64,000 nt of DNA, taken from positions 5,500,501 to 5,564,500 of the forward strand of contig JAGMUV010000002.1 of NCBI GenBank assembly GCA_020744425.1. The letters run 5' to 3'. Every line of letters begins with the position of its first letter. Position 1 is the first letter of the stretch. Made by a program: the position numbers and the translations under genes. Shown here one piece after another: positions 24,060 through 34,141 of the stretch. Source of the stretch: Dactylonectria macrodidyma. Lineage: Eukaryota; Ascomycota; Sordariomycetes; Hypocreales; Nectriaceae. The notes under the pieces were generated by a model. The model saw nothing but the letters and a program-made list of their open reading frames with translations, made no database searches and was not told where the DNA came from.

Positions 24060-25896
24060 ATGTCACCAAAAACAACCGCTCGGACAACTCCCTACAATAG
24101 GCTTGTCACAATTGCCGTTGCCTTCGGTTCCTTTGTATGCCACCACCCCTTTCAACGTATCGTGCTGAAGTTCTAACTCAAAATTCTTCTCAAGACGTAT
24201 GGATATTGCTCTGCGATCATCGGTAGTACCATAGGCCAGCCAGGATGGTACGCCTTCTTCAACCTCCCTCAACAGGGTGAGGTGGGCTACGGCGACGAGA
24301 CAGCCCAAGCCATTGCCACGGCAAACGGCCTGTACAGCTCTGGTGGAGCTGTGGGAAGTCTTTTCGTCATGTGGGCAGCAACTGCTCTGGGAAGGAAGGT
24401 GTCTATCCAGATTGGCGCTGCCTGCGCGATTCTTGGCGGCGCGCTCCAAGGTGCTGCTGCAAATCTGGCGTAAGTCTTTCTATGTCTTCCTTTCTACATA
24501 CCCTATTTTCGTGATATCACTGACAGATATGTAGCATGTTTCAAGTCGGAAGGGTGATCTCTGGAATTGGTATCGGCATTCTCGTCACCGCATGCCCCAT
24601 GTACTTGTCCGAGCTGGCGCCTCCCAACAAACGAGGATGGTTAGTCGGCCATCACGCAATATTCCTCGTCTTTGGATACATGCTCTCTGGATGGCTCGGC
24701 TACGCCTGCTACTTTGCGACCGAGAAGAACCCTTCATTTGCTTGGCGTTTTCCGCTTTGCGTGCAGTGCCTGTCGCCGCTTGTGCTTCTCATCACTAGTA
24801 TCTGGATCCCACGATCTCCACGCTGGCTCTTGCAACAAGGCCAAGTGGAGCAGGCGTGGAAAGTCATCCAAGCCCTCCGAAAGTCCCCCGAAGACCCCGA
24901 TGATCTCGTTGCCAAGGAAGAGTTGTACCAAGTCAAGATGCAACTCGCTCTCGATACCGAGAAACTCAAGGCCATTAATTGCACACCTTCGAGGGCTGTC
25001 CTAAAGAAGAAAAGCTACCGGAAGCGCATGATCATCGGGTTTCTCACACAGTGGGGTGCCGAGTTTGCTGGCCCTCTTGTCATTGTAAGTCGAAGCCAAA
25101 TGTTTCCACGTTGGGTAAATGCTGACTACTCGTAACAGAACAATTACTCAGTGCTCCTCTACACTAACCTCGGCCAGACGGGCTCTATGCCTCTACTTCT
25201 CTCCGCTCTGTGGCTGACCACTGCTGGTGTCATATACAATCCGCTTGGCGCCTGGCTTCATGACAAGATCAACTCTCGTCGGTGGATGTTCATAGTTGGA
25301 CTCTTCGGCTGCTTATTCACAACCTCGGGTTTGGTTGGCTGTATCGCAGAATATGGTGGCACGACCAATCGAGCTGGAAATGCAGCAGGAGTGTTCTTCG
25401 TCTTTCTATATCTTGCATTCCAAGGGTGAGTTGAAACCGGCTGGCAGACTGTGGCATCAAAGGCTAACGTACTGTCAGCACACTCTGTGACACAACCATG
25501 TACATCTACGTGTCAGAGATCTTCCCCACGGAGATCAGACCCATCGGGATGGGATTCTCTATGTTCGGCCAGTTCGCGTCGACGATCATCCTGCTCCAGA
25601 CCGCGCCGATTGGAATGGAGCAAGTCGGATGGAAGTACTACCTGGTCATCATCGTTTGGTGCGTCTTTTTTATCCCAATCGTCTACTTCTTCTTCCCAGA
25701 GACCGCGCAGTTGTCGCTCGAAGAGATTTCTGCCAAGTTCGGCGATGACGTCGCGGTTCACGTTAACGACGTAACGGAGGCGCAGCGCAAGGAGCTGGAC
25801 GAATTTTTGAAGAATCAAGATGTTGCCATGATTGCCAAGGATGATCATCCATTTTCAGAGACTGTGGAGGAAAAGACATCTACAGAAAGGAACTGA
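24060..25896 (+). CDS. MFS sugar-porter family transporter
   Basis: A predicted plasma-membrane transporter of 534 residues from five exons: 24,060-24,134, 24,195-24,469, 24,535-25,084, 25,139-25,425 and 25,479-25,896. All splice sites are GT-AG and the frame closes exactly. Sugar-porter signatures are present: GRVISGIGIGILVTACPMYLSE followed by APPNKRG after helix 4, the PRSPRWLL motif before the central loop, and YVSEIFPTEIRPIG after helix 10. About twelve hydrophobic segments can be counted, with the usual large cytosolic loop between helices 6 and 7. Fungal members of this group carry sugars such as lactose or hexoses, but also quinate and related acids, so the cargo is open. It is divergent from the aldehyde dehydrogenase and probably imports the compound used by the cluster. 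Confidence 0.93.
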
Positions 25897-26515
25897 TGAG
25901 AACGGCCTGAGTGTCACTACGCTGAAGCACGGATCGCGCATCTATGTCGTTAGGATTTCCTAGTAATGTTACTCGCAGCGGCGCGTACTTGTCTTAATTA
26001 CGAAAGCTCTGCAGTACACTTGTTCTCACTTAACTATGCCAAACGTTCGTTCCTCTTTGTCATTTAATGGCAGTCAAAGACACTAGAAAAGCCTTAACTC
26101 ATCAACCATGCAAGGATTTCTAGTGTTCTTTCGCAACCCAGAGCTCAACACCTTCAAAGAAATCACATGTGCCTGCACCTCACCTTCATACTTTCGCTTA
26201 AGGTATTTTGGTAATTCCGCATTCCCTGCCTCATCCTTCGTCAAGTGACTCGGCCCAGGCAATAGTGGATGGCACCCTCCGTGTGGAGAACAACTTCACC
26301 CTAAGCTCCCCCACCCATTCGGGGGTCATCTCGTAGTCTGCTAGTCTAGCTCTTATCATAGATGTGCGGAGTAGGTCGGGTTATTTTGGTGGTGGTGCAC
26401 GTCAAGGCGTGGCCCAACTTCATTTTGTGTTCTCCAGTCCTCCATCTCTCCTCCTCAACAACAATCATACACTCAGAGAAATACGCCCATCACCGGTCCA
26501 TTTTCTTGTTCAAAG
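25897..26515. other. Intergenic region upstream of the cyclase gene
   Basis: It holds the 3' end of the transporter transcript and the cyclase promoter. Pyrimidine-rich stretches and CCTCCATCTCTCCTCCTCAA lie just before the start. No gene is seen in it other than the near match to the shared element at 26,270-26,281. Confidence 0.6.
26270..26281. promoter_or_regulatory. Near match to the shared promoter element (TGGCACCCTCCG)
   Basis: It differs at one of twelve positions from the core TGGCACGCTCCG found at the two exact sites. It lies 235 bp before the cyclase ATG, almost the same distance as the exact sites keep from their genes. Confidence 0.45.
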
Positions 26516-27559
26516 ATGGGGTCTATTCAAGTAATTTCTGTTGACCCGATCCTTGAATCAATTTACAGTGTCAAATTTGACAGTCTTCCGGACAAACGTC
26601 GAGTATGGCATGCTGAGCCAGGATCGAGGGAAGAAGGCCTCGGAAAGCTCGTGCTCCTAACTCCAGACGTCGTTTCTAAAGCCGCAACATCTTGCATTAA
26701 AACAGGGCAACGAGTCTCTCTCAACTGGGATCTTACGAAGCTCGATATTGCCAACTTCAACCGCGCCCCGACGCAGCACCACATCACATCTCTCCTCGGT
26801 GGTGCTGGCTTCGACGACGTGTACATCTTCAATCCACAACAATCTTCCCAATGGGATGGACTTCGTCACTTCTCTGCCCCGTTTCCTATACCCGAAAACC
26901 CTTCTCAAAGGCTATTCTATGGCGGAACCACAGCGATGGAGATATCAGATCGTTCTAACCAACGAATCGGAATTCAGCACTGGGCGAAAGAAGGGATCTG
27001 TGGACGCGGTGTGTTGTTGGATTATGTGGCATATGCCCAAAGGAACTTCATCGAGTACAGCGCTCTTTCAAATCACGCCGTTCCGCTTCGTGTCTTGAAA
27101 CAGATTGCACAAGAGCAAGGCGTCCACTTCCAGCGGGGAGATATCCTGTTTGTGCGAATTGGGTTGACCAAGGAATGGGATAACAAGATGGGTCCTGCCG
27201 ATAAGCTTGCCTATGCGCAAGGCTCGAATCCTCAACACGCCGGTGTCGAGGGAACAGAAGAAATGCTGCGGTGGATATGGGACGAAGGGTTTGCAGCTGT
27301 AGCTGGCGATGCGGTCTCATTCGAAGTTTACCCTCCCCAGAAGTCATACCCTGGGGTTGACGGAAAAGAAGTGGAAGGCTTATTTATGCACGAGTATCTT
27401 ATTGCCGGATGGGGTCTTCCTATTGGTGAACTGTTTGATCTCGAGGAGTTAAGTCGCAAATGCAACGAATTAGGCAGATGGGAGTTCTTTGTAGCTAGTT
27501 CTCCTCTTAATATGCCCGGAGGCGTCAGCAGTCCACCGAATTGCCTGGCACTCTTCTAG
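26516..27559 (+). CDS. Cyclase family (kynurenine-formamidase-like) metal hydrolase
   Basis: A single-exon protein of 347 residues that resembles fungal members of the cyclase family (PF04199), which includes kynurenine formamidase, isatin hydrolase and related metal-dependent amide or lactone hydrolases. Visible family features are SSQWDGLRHF (residues about 109-118), GICGRGVLLDYVAYA (about 160-174), GDILFVRIG (about 208-216), the HEYLIAGWGLPIGELFDLEELS segment (about 294-315) and a C-terminal PGGVSSPPN, where the family usually has PGGVGSP. The bacterial metal motif HxGTHxDxxxH is not present in that form; fungal homologues use the QWDxLxH version. There is no signal peptide, so a cytosolic enzyme is likely. 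The substrate is unknown. In this cluster it could open a lactone or amide ring, which is inference from the neighbours. Confidence 0.85.
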   Translation: MGSIQVISVDPILESIYSVKFDSLPDKRRVWHAEPGSREEGLGKLVLLTPDVVSKAATSCIKTGQRVSLNWDLTKLDIANFNRAPTQHHITSLLGGAGFDDVYIFNPQQSSQWDGLRHFSAPFPIPENPSQRLFYGGTTAMEISDRSNQRIGIQHWAKEGICGRGVLLDYVAYAQRNFIEYSALSNHAVPLRVLKQIAQEQGVHFQRGDILFVRIGLTKEWDNKMGPADKLAYAQGSNPQHAGVEGTEEMLRWIWDEGFAAVAGDAVSFEVYPPQKSYPGVDGKEVEGLFMHEYLIAGWGLPIGELFDLEELSRKCNELGRWEFFVASSPLNMPGGVSSPPNCLALF

Positions 27560-27637
27560 TGTAGGTCGAGCGGAAGACGTAGCTTTTTGAACACATTGTA
27601 TCGAATATGTTGTAATAGTATCAAGCAGCAGCATCAC

Positions 27638-30279
27638 TCATTCCCCGTTATTATCAAAGCACTGTAGGATCTTCGCAAATTTCTCAGCCAATCCCCAAGA
27701 CCTCAGTCGCTGAAGCATGATTTGGGCGTCTTGGATAATTCGTTTGGTTGACCCCTGGGCGAGAATGTCCTCGGCAGAGCCAATCCTAGCAGGCCCTCCA
27801 GTTTGAATCCACTCTTCAACAACTCGCTTCTGGTCGTCGTGGTGATTTGGGAGATCCAATCGAACCTGAATACCTGGACCGGTGTGTTGTGATCGTGGGT
27901 AGTACTGAGCAAACGCAATGATGAAGATGTAGCTCATGAACAAGCGCATTATCTCACAAGGCGCCGATACCAAATATTCGTTTGCAACTGCTACAATCTG
28001 GCCAGCGTGCCATGCTAGCATCCGAGCCCTACGGGGGTCGTTCCCGAGGGCTGAAATGAGACGACGACGTGCCAGGTCCACGCCATTATCTTGGCCCGAA
28101 CCCCGTGAGGCAACGCTTCGGACGATATAGAGAATCATGTCCATGATGTCATCTGCCGTATATAGATGGGAGTAATGGCATAGTAGACTTGAAATACTGT
28201 ACTCTGATCAGTGGCTGGCGTTTTGTATCAATTCATCAACCTTACTTGTAGCCCACGAGATCCCCAGTCGAGGTAGGGTGGTCCATAGTCTCGAGAAGGC
28301 AGTCGAGAGCCTTGAGAAGTGATACTTTTGACTGCTTTTGACCTGTGGACAGAGAAGAAAGGCCAAAATACTCGGTCGTCGAAACAAGTTCTAGCTGTTT
28401 CAAGTCCCAGAGAAGGCGTCCGATGACCTGGCTGCACAAACGCTTTGCCCACGCCGATAGTCGTTCAGGAATTGGTGTCCCGGCTATGGCAGCACCAACG
28501 ACACTTGATACCGAGGCTCCGAGTGAGTTCACGGGCATTCTTGACTTGAGTGCAGCCCAAGCACTGGCAGAAGGCGCTTCCCACAGAGAATCCATGCAAG
28601 GGAGCTTTGAAGGCAGCTCGCTCAGATCGACGGCGCCACGACGACTTGTTAGAGTGCACAGGCTGCAGTCATATTCGAAAGAAGCCCATGCAATGCGGAC
28701 CTCCTTTTCTCGGGCAGCCCATGCAACCCATTCCGCTTCTAAGCTGGTGCCATGTGTGGCGATGGACCCATTTATGTCTGTATCCTCCTGCACGCTTGGG
28801 CGCGATCGTAGGAGCCCGAGTCCTCGTAAGCTCCCAATTAACACGCCACGGGTTCTATCGGCATTTTGATATAACTGTCGGTTCCCAGATCCAAGAGAGT
28901 AGATTTGATGGAGACACAGAGACGCCAGGTATGAAATGTCAGAATAATTCGCACTGTCAGACACGCCCTGCAAATGTCAGCGCCTGAGGGGAATCGACAG
29001 GAACGCAACGTACCAGCCAGGTAATGATTGGGGCACAAAAACCGCTGATAGAAGATGAGAGCTCGACAGAATTGGGTTCGCTTGAAAGTACAGCACCAAT
29101 GCAGGCCATGGTAGCTAGTAGCATAGTCGGGCAATCTGCCATGCTCCATGTCGGAGTGTGGAAGATTGGTTGGATCATTTGGAATGTTGAGAAGTATACA
29201 TCGAGGAGTCGCTTAAGCAAGTCAATCCCCATGGCCATATTCCTTTCACTAACATCCTCAGGTTTAGGGAGTTTTTGCTCAGATAAGATCTGCACGAGGC
29301 CTTCCAGTGCCGCCGTCTTGGTCCCAGAGCTCGACTGCAATGAGTTTTGCAGCACCTCGCGCAATGGAGGCAGGGGACACCTGGCTGATGCAGTTTCTTG
29401 ACCCTGCTCAAATGGCCAAGGGAGAACAGGCGGCTTCGAATGATCCACTGTGATGGGATGTACGGGGCTGCTGGGTAGTAGCCCTGGAACGAGAGATGTC
29501 GGTGCAGATATGCCGGCGTCGCCGACAGCACAACCAATGGCAAGCTCGACATCGGGTACGTCAAAGTCTAGCCAGTCAAAGCCACTACATCTGAAGTCGA
29601 ACTGAACTCCGGTGTTCATAGACGGGCCAAACATGGCCGTCTCTCCTGCAAGAGCCGGCCTTCCAGAAAAGACTGGGCTAAACTGATCAGCATCAAGCAT
29701 AAGAGGGTCTAGGGTTTGGCTCAGGCTTGAAAAGGTTTCTGGCGACTCAGTGGTGAATTCGGACTGGTCGTTATGCCTGGATCTTGAGTCACCGACGGAG
29801 TGAATAGTGGTGGAAGCGTCGTAACTATGTTCAAATAGCTGGGTTCTTATACCGAACGCCTGGTCGATCGGCGGGTATGCGCAGGGTTCGGTCGCTGTCG
29901 AGACGGCGCAGGAACGGCATGGCAGAGCGCGATCACACTTGAGCTTTCTGCGCACACACCGATAGCATGACTTCTGCTGGGAGCTATTGGTAGGCATATC
30001 AACATCATGGGCGGCGCGTAGATGGCGCAGAAGCACGTCCTTCCTTGAGAACGTCTGGTCGCAATAGAGACATGGGATCGTATTGCGTCGAGATGGAGGG
30101 AGATGGGTCAAGCGATGGCGATTGAGATGGCTCGGACGGGAGAAGGTTCGGTCGCACTGGTTGCATGATAGAGTCGTGCGGGTGGGATGCTGGTTGTGGT
30201 CAGTCTTGTCTCTGATTGACTGTCGCATTTCGTCGATGTCGCGACCTACTGAGTTAGGGTTGTGAGGCGGGCTCAGCAT
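27638..30279 (-). CDS. Transcription factor with two C2H2 fingers and a Zn2Cys6 cluster
   Basis: A nuclear regulator of about 848 residues from three exons (30,279-29,014; 28,967-28,246; 28,196-27,638), with introns of 46 and 49 nt. The N-terminus has two C2H2 zinc fingers (CNQCDRTFSRPSHLNRH and CLYCDQTFSRKDVLLRH). A fungal binuclear cluster follows directly (CYRCVRRKLKCDRALPCRSC). The rest resembles the fungal_trans regulatory region. I start at the first ATG (MLSPPHN). The two-domain DNA-binding architecture is known among filamentous-fungal regulators of metabolic genes. It sits between the cyclase and the dehydrogenase and is tail-to-tail with the cyclase (78 bp gap). Its CGG-type specificity would suit the shared promoter element, so I infer it controls the cluster. 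No copy of the element is seen in its own promoter. Confidence 0.9.
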
Positions 30280-30300
30280 TCTGCACCGGCACACATGCAA

Positions 30301-30726
30301 GTAAATGCTCGAAAAAGTAGCTAGTATGACTGGGCCTTAGCTGCAAAGGCTAGGAAGAGATGTGAGCATGGCAATCGAGAATGACGATGGAGGATGACGG
30401 ATGGTAATTTTGTCTCCTAGATCGGCGTCGGATGGGGGATGAGGAACCTAGATCCAGATTCCCAGATGAAGTGCGGGGTTCAATTCAGTACGGGGTGCAT
30501 TAGCACTTTCTTAGTGGGAATAGAGGATACACCAGAACTCAAAGCACACGAACACAACAGTACCTCTCTTCAGCAAATGAATCACAAATCTAGACAATTG
30601 GGAGCCCAAATGATAAGAGCGATTCCAAAGTGGAATTCTTATCAGCTATCAATTGAGTTGCCTGCAATTTTTTTTTAATTTTGTTTTTCGTTCGTGCTGC
30701 AGGCCCATCAAACATGCGCTTTGTCC
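30301..30726. other. Intergenic region between the regulator and the dehydrogenase
   Basis: It contains the promoter of the regulator (- strand) and the 3' flank of the short-chain dehydrogenase. A T-rich tract lies at about 30,668-30,690. I see no gene in it and no copy of the shared 16-bp element. Confidence 0.6.
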
Positions 30727-31542
30727 TCACACGCAGCGTCCACCATCGACCTCGATATTAGTACCGGTGATAAACGCAGCCTCTTCACTTGCAAGATAAC
30801 AGCAGGCATTCGCGACATCCGCTGGCGTGGATGGTCGACCTAGGGGAACTGTGGCTACAAATGCCTCACGATTTTCGGGCGTGTCAGCCTTGCCCAAGAA
30901 CAGGTGCGTCCTAGCATCGGCCAGTCAGTGAGACATACAATGCAAAGTGGTGGTAACATGGGATACTCACATGCCCGTGCTTCCCACAACGGGAGAGACT
31001 GCGTTGAAGCGGATTTGCTTGGGTCCATACTCGACGGCCAGCGTCTTGGTCGCATTGACCACGGCGCCTTTGGATGCGTTGTACCACGTCAATTTCGGCC
31101 GTGGTCGGATCGCGGCTGTCGACGCAATTTGGATGAAGCAACCAGGACGGTCCTCCTTAAGGAAATATTGCAAGAGAACTGTCGTCGACATGAAGATGGA
31201 CTTGACGTTGACGTTCATTACCAGATCAAACTCGCTCTCTGTCACATCCTCGGTTGCCTTGTTGGCATATGTTGCTCCGGCGTTGTTAACCACAATGTCC
31301 AGATGTCCGAATACACCGAGAGTCTCGCTTAATAGGCCTTCCCAGTCTGCCTTTTTCGTGACATCCGCTCGTTTGAAGCTGCAGCCGAGTTCTTGAGCGG
31401 CGGCTGTGCCGGCATCCTCTGAGAGGTCTGCGATGAGAACTTTACAGCCTTCCTTGACGAACTTGGTTGCGATACCTTTGCCGAACCCTGAGGCGGCGCC
31501 AGTGATGATGGCCACCTTGCCGTCGAGACGTCCTGAAGCCAT
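30727..31542 (-). CDS. Short-chain dehydrogenase/reductase (classical SDR)
   Basis: An NAD(P)-dependent oxidoreductase of 251 residues from two exons (31,542-30,971 and 30,910-30,727; intron of 60 nt, GTGAGT...CTAG). The cofactor motif TGAASGFGKG is at residues about 15-24, NNAG at about 91-94, and the active-site serine and YNASK motif follow at about 140-158. The C-terminus FITGTNIEVDGG is the usual SDR ending. Length and motifs match the FabG-like classical SDRs. An acidic residue after the second beta strand (LIADLSED) suggests NAD preference. The substrate is unknown; oxidation or reduction of a hydroxy or keto intermediate of the cluster is inferred. It is divergent from the isopropylmalate-dehydrogenase-like gene and shares with it a 476-bp promoter. 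Confidence 0.93.
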
Positions 31543-31768
31543 GTTGTTGGTTTATGGTAGATGGTGGGCTGCTGGAATCAATTAGGTGAGCTTTGAGTTT
31601 AGGAACGAGGCGATGAAGCTCTATTCACGCCGTCAACACGCACAGTGTGTCTGTGTATTTGATTCTCCGAGCCTGTGGCTCCGCCTGTGGTTCTGTCTGT
31701 AGAACTGGAGACGCCAAGTTGCGGGGCAATTCCCACCATCACCGACTGATGGCACCAAAAGTGAGGCC

Positions 31769-31784
31769 GAGTGGCACGCTCCGG
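31769..31784. promoter_or_regulatory. Shared promoter element, site 2 (GAGTGGCACGCTCCGG)
   Basis: An exact copy of the 16-mer at 23,746-23,761. It lies almost exactly midway between two divergent ATGs, 227 bp from the SDR and 235 bp from the isopropylmalate-dehydrogenase-like gene. Two related words flank it: GATGGCACC at 31,748-31,756 (also in the cyclase promoter) and GGGCACGCCCCG at 31,809-31,820. Confidence 0.6.
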
Positions 31785-32018
31785 CGGGGAAAGCGGGCGT
31801 TGTCTCTTGGGCACGCCCCGCTACAAGAGGTTATTCGCATAGCTGACCCCAAGACAAGGATCACAGTGGGGAGTCCGATGGGGTGGCTTCTCCTTGGAAG
31901 CTCCTAAGATCGGCGACATGTCAATTGGGCTGACTGTCATAACCCTCGAGGCTATCTCGAGCTGTCCAACAAGATCCGCTCGGCTCAACTACACCGATCG
32001 CACTGGTAGGAGCACACG

Positions 32019-33161
32019 ATGGCAAGCACAACCTTTCGGATTCTTGTTCTCCCAGGCGATCATGTCGGCCCCGAGGTCATGAGCGAAGCATTGAAAGTGC
32101 TGGACGTGATTGAGGAGCTCCGACCTAGGCTCAAGTTTGAAAGAACTTTCGACCTCGCGGGCGGGAGCAGCATCGACAAGCACGGAGTTCCTATCACCAA
32201 AGACGTCCTGGAAAAAGCGGCTGACAGTGATGCCGTCCTTTTTGGCAGTGTTGGAGGCCCAGAGTGGGCGCAATCCTCACCGCCACCGGAGACGGGACTT
32301 CTCCTCCTTCGAAAGCGACTGAATGCCTTTGCCAACCTTCGGCCTTGCGAGATTCTCGTCCCGTCGCTCATCGATGCGTCTCCCCTCAAGCCAGAAATAG
32401 TCAAGGGGACTAAGTTCATCGTCGTTCGAGAAAACTGCGGAGGTGCTTACTTTGGCGAGAAGATCGAGACCCCCGCTGTAGCGTCTGATCTTTGGGTATA
32501 CACTCCATCCGAGGTCCAGCGATGCGCCCGTGTTAGTGCCAACGTTGCACGCATTCTTGGTAGAGACGGCGACAGCAAGGGCGGCGGTGGGCCTGCCGTT
32601 GTATGGAGCGCCGACAAGGCCAATGTCCTTGCAAGCGGGAGGCTTTGGCGACGAGCCACGCAGGAGGTTTTTGATAAAGAGTTCCCTGACATTGAGCTCC
32701 GGCATCAACTCGCTGACAGCATGGCCATGTTGATGGTGAAGAACCCCCGTGGATTCAATGGCGTCATCCACACCGACAATACTTTTGGCGATATTCTCTC
32801 GGACATTTCAGGCGGAATTGTCGGTACCTTAGGTACCCTCCCGAGTGCGAGCATCTCTGGGATCCCAAGCGAAGGCCGATGTAATGGCATATATGAGCCG
32901 GTGCACGGAAGCGCCCCAGACATCGCCGGAAAGGGGTTGGTGAATCCAGTCGCACAGATTCTCAGCCTAGCAATGCTACTGAGATATTCCTGTCTGCTCG
33001 TAGAAGAAGCTTCGGCAATCGAACAGGCTGTCGCATCTGTCTTCGATTCGAAGGAGAATGGAGGCATGGGGATTAGGTCCAGAGATATGGGTGGTGAGGC
33101 CGGCACTCAACAAGTAGGAGATGCCATTTGCGCAGTTCTCAAGGACATTCTATCTGCATGA
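32019..33161 (+). CDS. 3-isopropylmalate dehydrogenase-like beta-decarboxylating dehydrogenase
   Basis: A single-exon enzyme of 380 residues of the isocitrate/isopropylmalate dehydrogenase family, which oxidises and decarboxylates 2-hydroxy acids with NAD and a divalent metal. The start (LPGDHVGPEV), the arginine-bearing LRPC segment, the catalytic tyrosine in GGAYFG, the lysine in ADKANVL and the metal-binding aspartates in NTFGDILSD are all present. It ends with the cofactor segment YEPVHGSAPDIAGKGLVNP. Typical leucine-pathway enzymes have VRELTGGIYFG and SDEASVIPGS; here these read VRENCGGAYFG and SDISGGIVGT. It is therefore a divergent paralogue, or an enzyme for another substrate such as tartrate or a substituted malate. 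It is divergent from the SDR and has the shared promoter element 235 bp upstream. Confidence 0.85.
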   Translation: MASTTFRILVLPGDHVGPEVMSEALKVLDVIEELRPRLKFERTFDLAGGSSIDKHGVPITKDVLEKAADSDAVLFGSVGGPEWAQSSPPPETGLLLLRKRLNAFANLRPCEILVPSLIDASPLKPEIVKGTKFIVVRENCGGAYFGEKIETPAVASDLWVYTPSEVQRCARVSANVARILGRDGDSKGGGGPAVVWSADKANVLASGRLWRRATQEVFDKEFPDIELRHQLADSMAMLMVKNPRGFNGVIHTDNTFGDILSDISGGIVGTLGTLPSASISGIPSEGRCNGIYEPVHGSAPDIAGKGLVNPVAQILSLAMLLRYSCLLVEEASAIEQAVASVFDSKENGGMGIRSRDMGGEAGTQQVGDAICAVLKDILSA

Positions 33162-33498
33162 TCAATAGTAAACTTAAGATCAACATCAATATTAGAATTG
33201 TGTAATCATCCAAGACAACGGTGATCCCTTCGTGTAGGCATTGTCTCCGGGTTACTGTCATCTTACAGGCCTCCATGTGTGGCCATGTCGTCCAACCCAC
33301 TACCGGCAACCGTGAACAAGAGCCGGTAACACTCGGTCCTTTCAATAATAAACGCGCTACATTTCAAACCTAGACGCCAAATACGATTCTCTAATCTCTT
33401 TGTCGGCTCCTCGAATGAAGTATTTGACCAGCATCTCATGAGTAATGCTACACGCCCCTCAAGTCTTCCATGTGCTCATGTGCGTCGGTCTGGTTCGG

Positions 33499-34076
33499 TT
33501 ATTTCTGGGTGATTTCGTCTTCTTGTTGAAAGGAATGGATCTGCCTACGTTAGAATTTCGATTTATGAACTACGGGGAATGTCTTCTTACCTGGTTAGCT
33601 ACTTGAAGCCACTCCTCCATGCTTCGGATGTACGGGTCGCCCGTGGAATCATTCACATTCCCATGATCCCAGACAACCATCTCGTCAAACTCTGCTATGA
33701 CTTTCATGGCTCCAACTTGCTCGGGGGGGTCTTCTCCTTCGACAAGATCAACCGGCTCGGCGGCAGGAAGGGCGTCGTCTTTCGTTTTCTGTACTACAAT
33801 ACCTCGATACTGAGCAGGCAGTTTGATCGACTTCCCTTGCAGCTTTCGCCCCCGGAAGTATGCGGTTTTAGTGCCGTCTACGTGCTGTGTTAGGAAGTGA
33901 TTCTAACAGCATTGGGCGCGTGGGTATGTCGGTCACCTACCGTCAGTTGATGTGGGTGCCCAGTAGGCAGACACCGGTTCGACTGGTCCATTATGATGAA
34001 TCCTACATGGCAGAATATTCGCCATGACCTTGGGCGTCTCGTCGCCGGCTTCAAGGGAGAGCATTGGTTGGGACAT
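33499..34076 (-). CDS. Ribonuclease H2 subunit C
   Basis: A small non-catalytic subunit of RNase H2, the nuclear enzyme that removes ribonucleotides from DNA. There are three exons (34,076-33,941; 33,877-33,591; 33,540-33,499) with introns of 63 and 50 nt, giving 154 residues in a closed frame. The N-terminal family motif LPCRIHHNGPVEPVSAYW (residues about 21-38) and AYFRGRKLQG with PAQYRGIVVQ (about 50-75) identify the family (PF08615). A later EFDEMVVWDHG segment is also typical. It is assembled from short exons and is easy to miss; a + strand ORF at 33,579-33,893 is its antisense shadow. An in-frame stop lies shortly upstream of the ATG, supporting the start. Two tandem ACGCGT boxes lie 50-65 bp upstream. 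Confidence 0.9.
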
Positions 34077-34125
34077 GCTGTCGGGCTGCCGTCAGGGTGT
34101 GCAGAACCTTGGATCTGATGGGGAG

Positions 34126-34141
34126 ACGCGTTTAGACGCGT
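34126..34141. promoter_or_regulatory. Two tandem ACGCGT (MCB-type) boxes
   Basis: ACGCGT occurs at 34,126-34,131 and 34,136-34,141, spaced by four bases, just upstream of the RNase H2C start. ACGCGT is the MBF (Mbp1/Swi6) site of G1/S-expressed replication and repair genes in fungi. A pair this close is unlikely by chance. Confidence 0.6.

Noticed and set aside
21920..33161. A polyketide or non-ribosomal peptide biosynthetic cluster
   Set aside because: There is no backbone synthase in the window; the enzymes present suit catabolism better.
33579..33893. 104-codon ORF on the + strand
   Set aside because: It is antisense to exon 2 of RNase H2C, whose motifs are unambiguous on the - strand.
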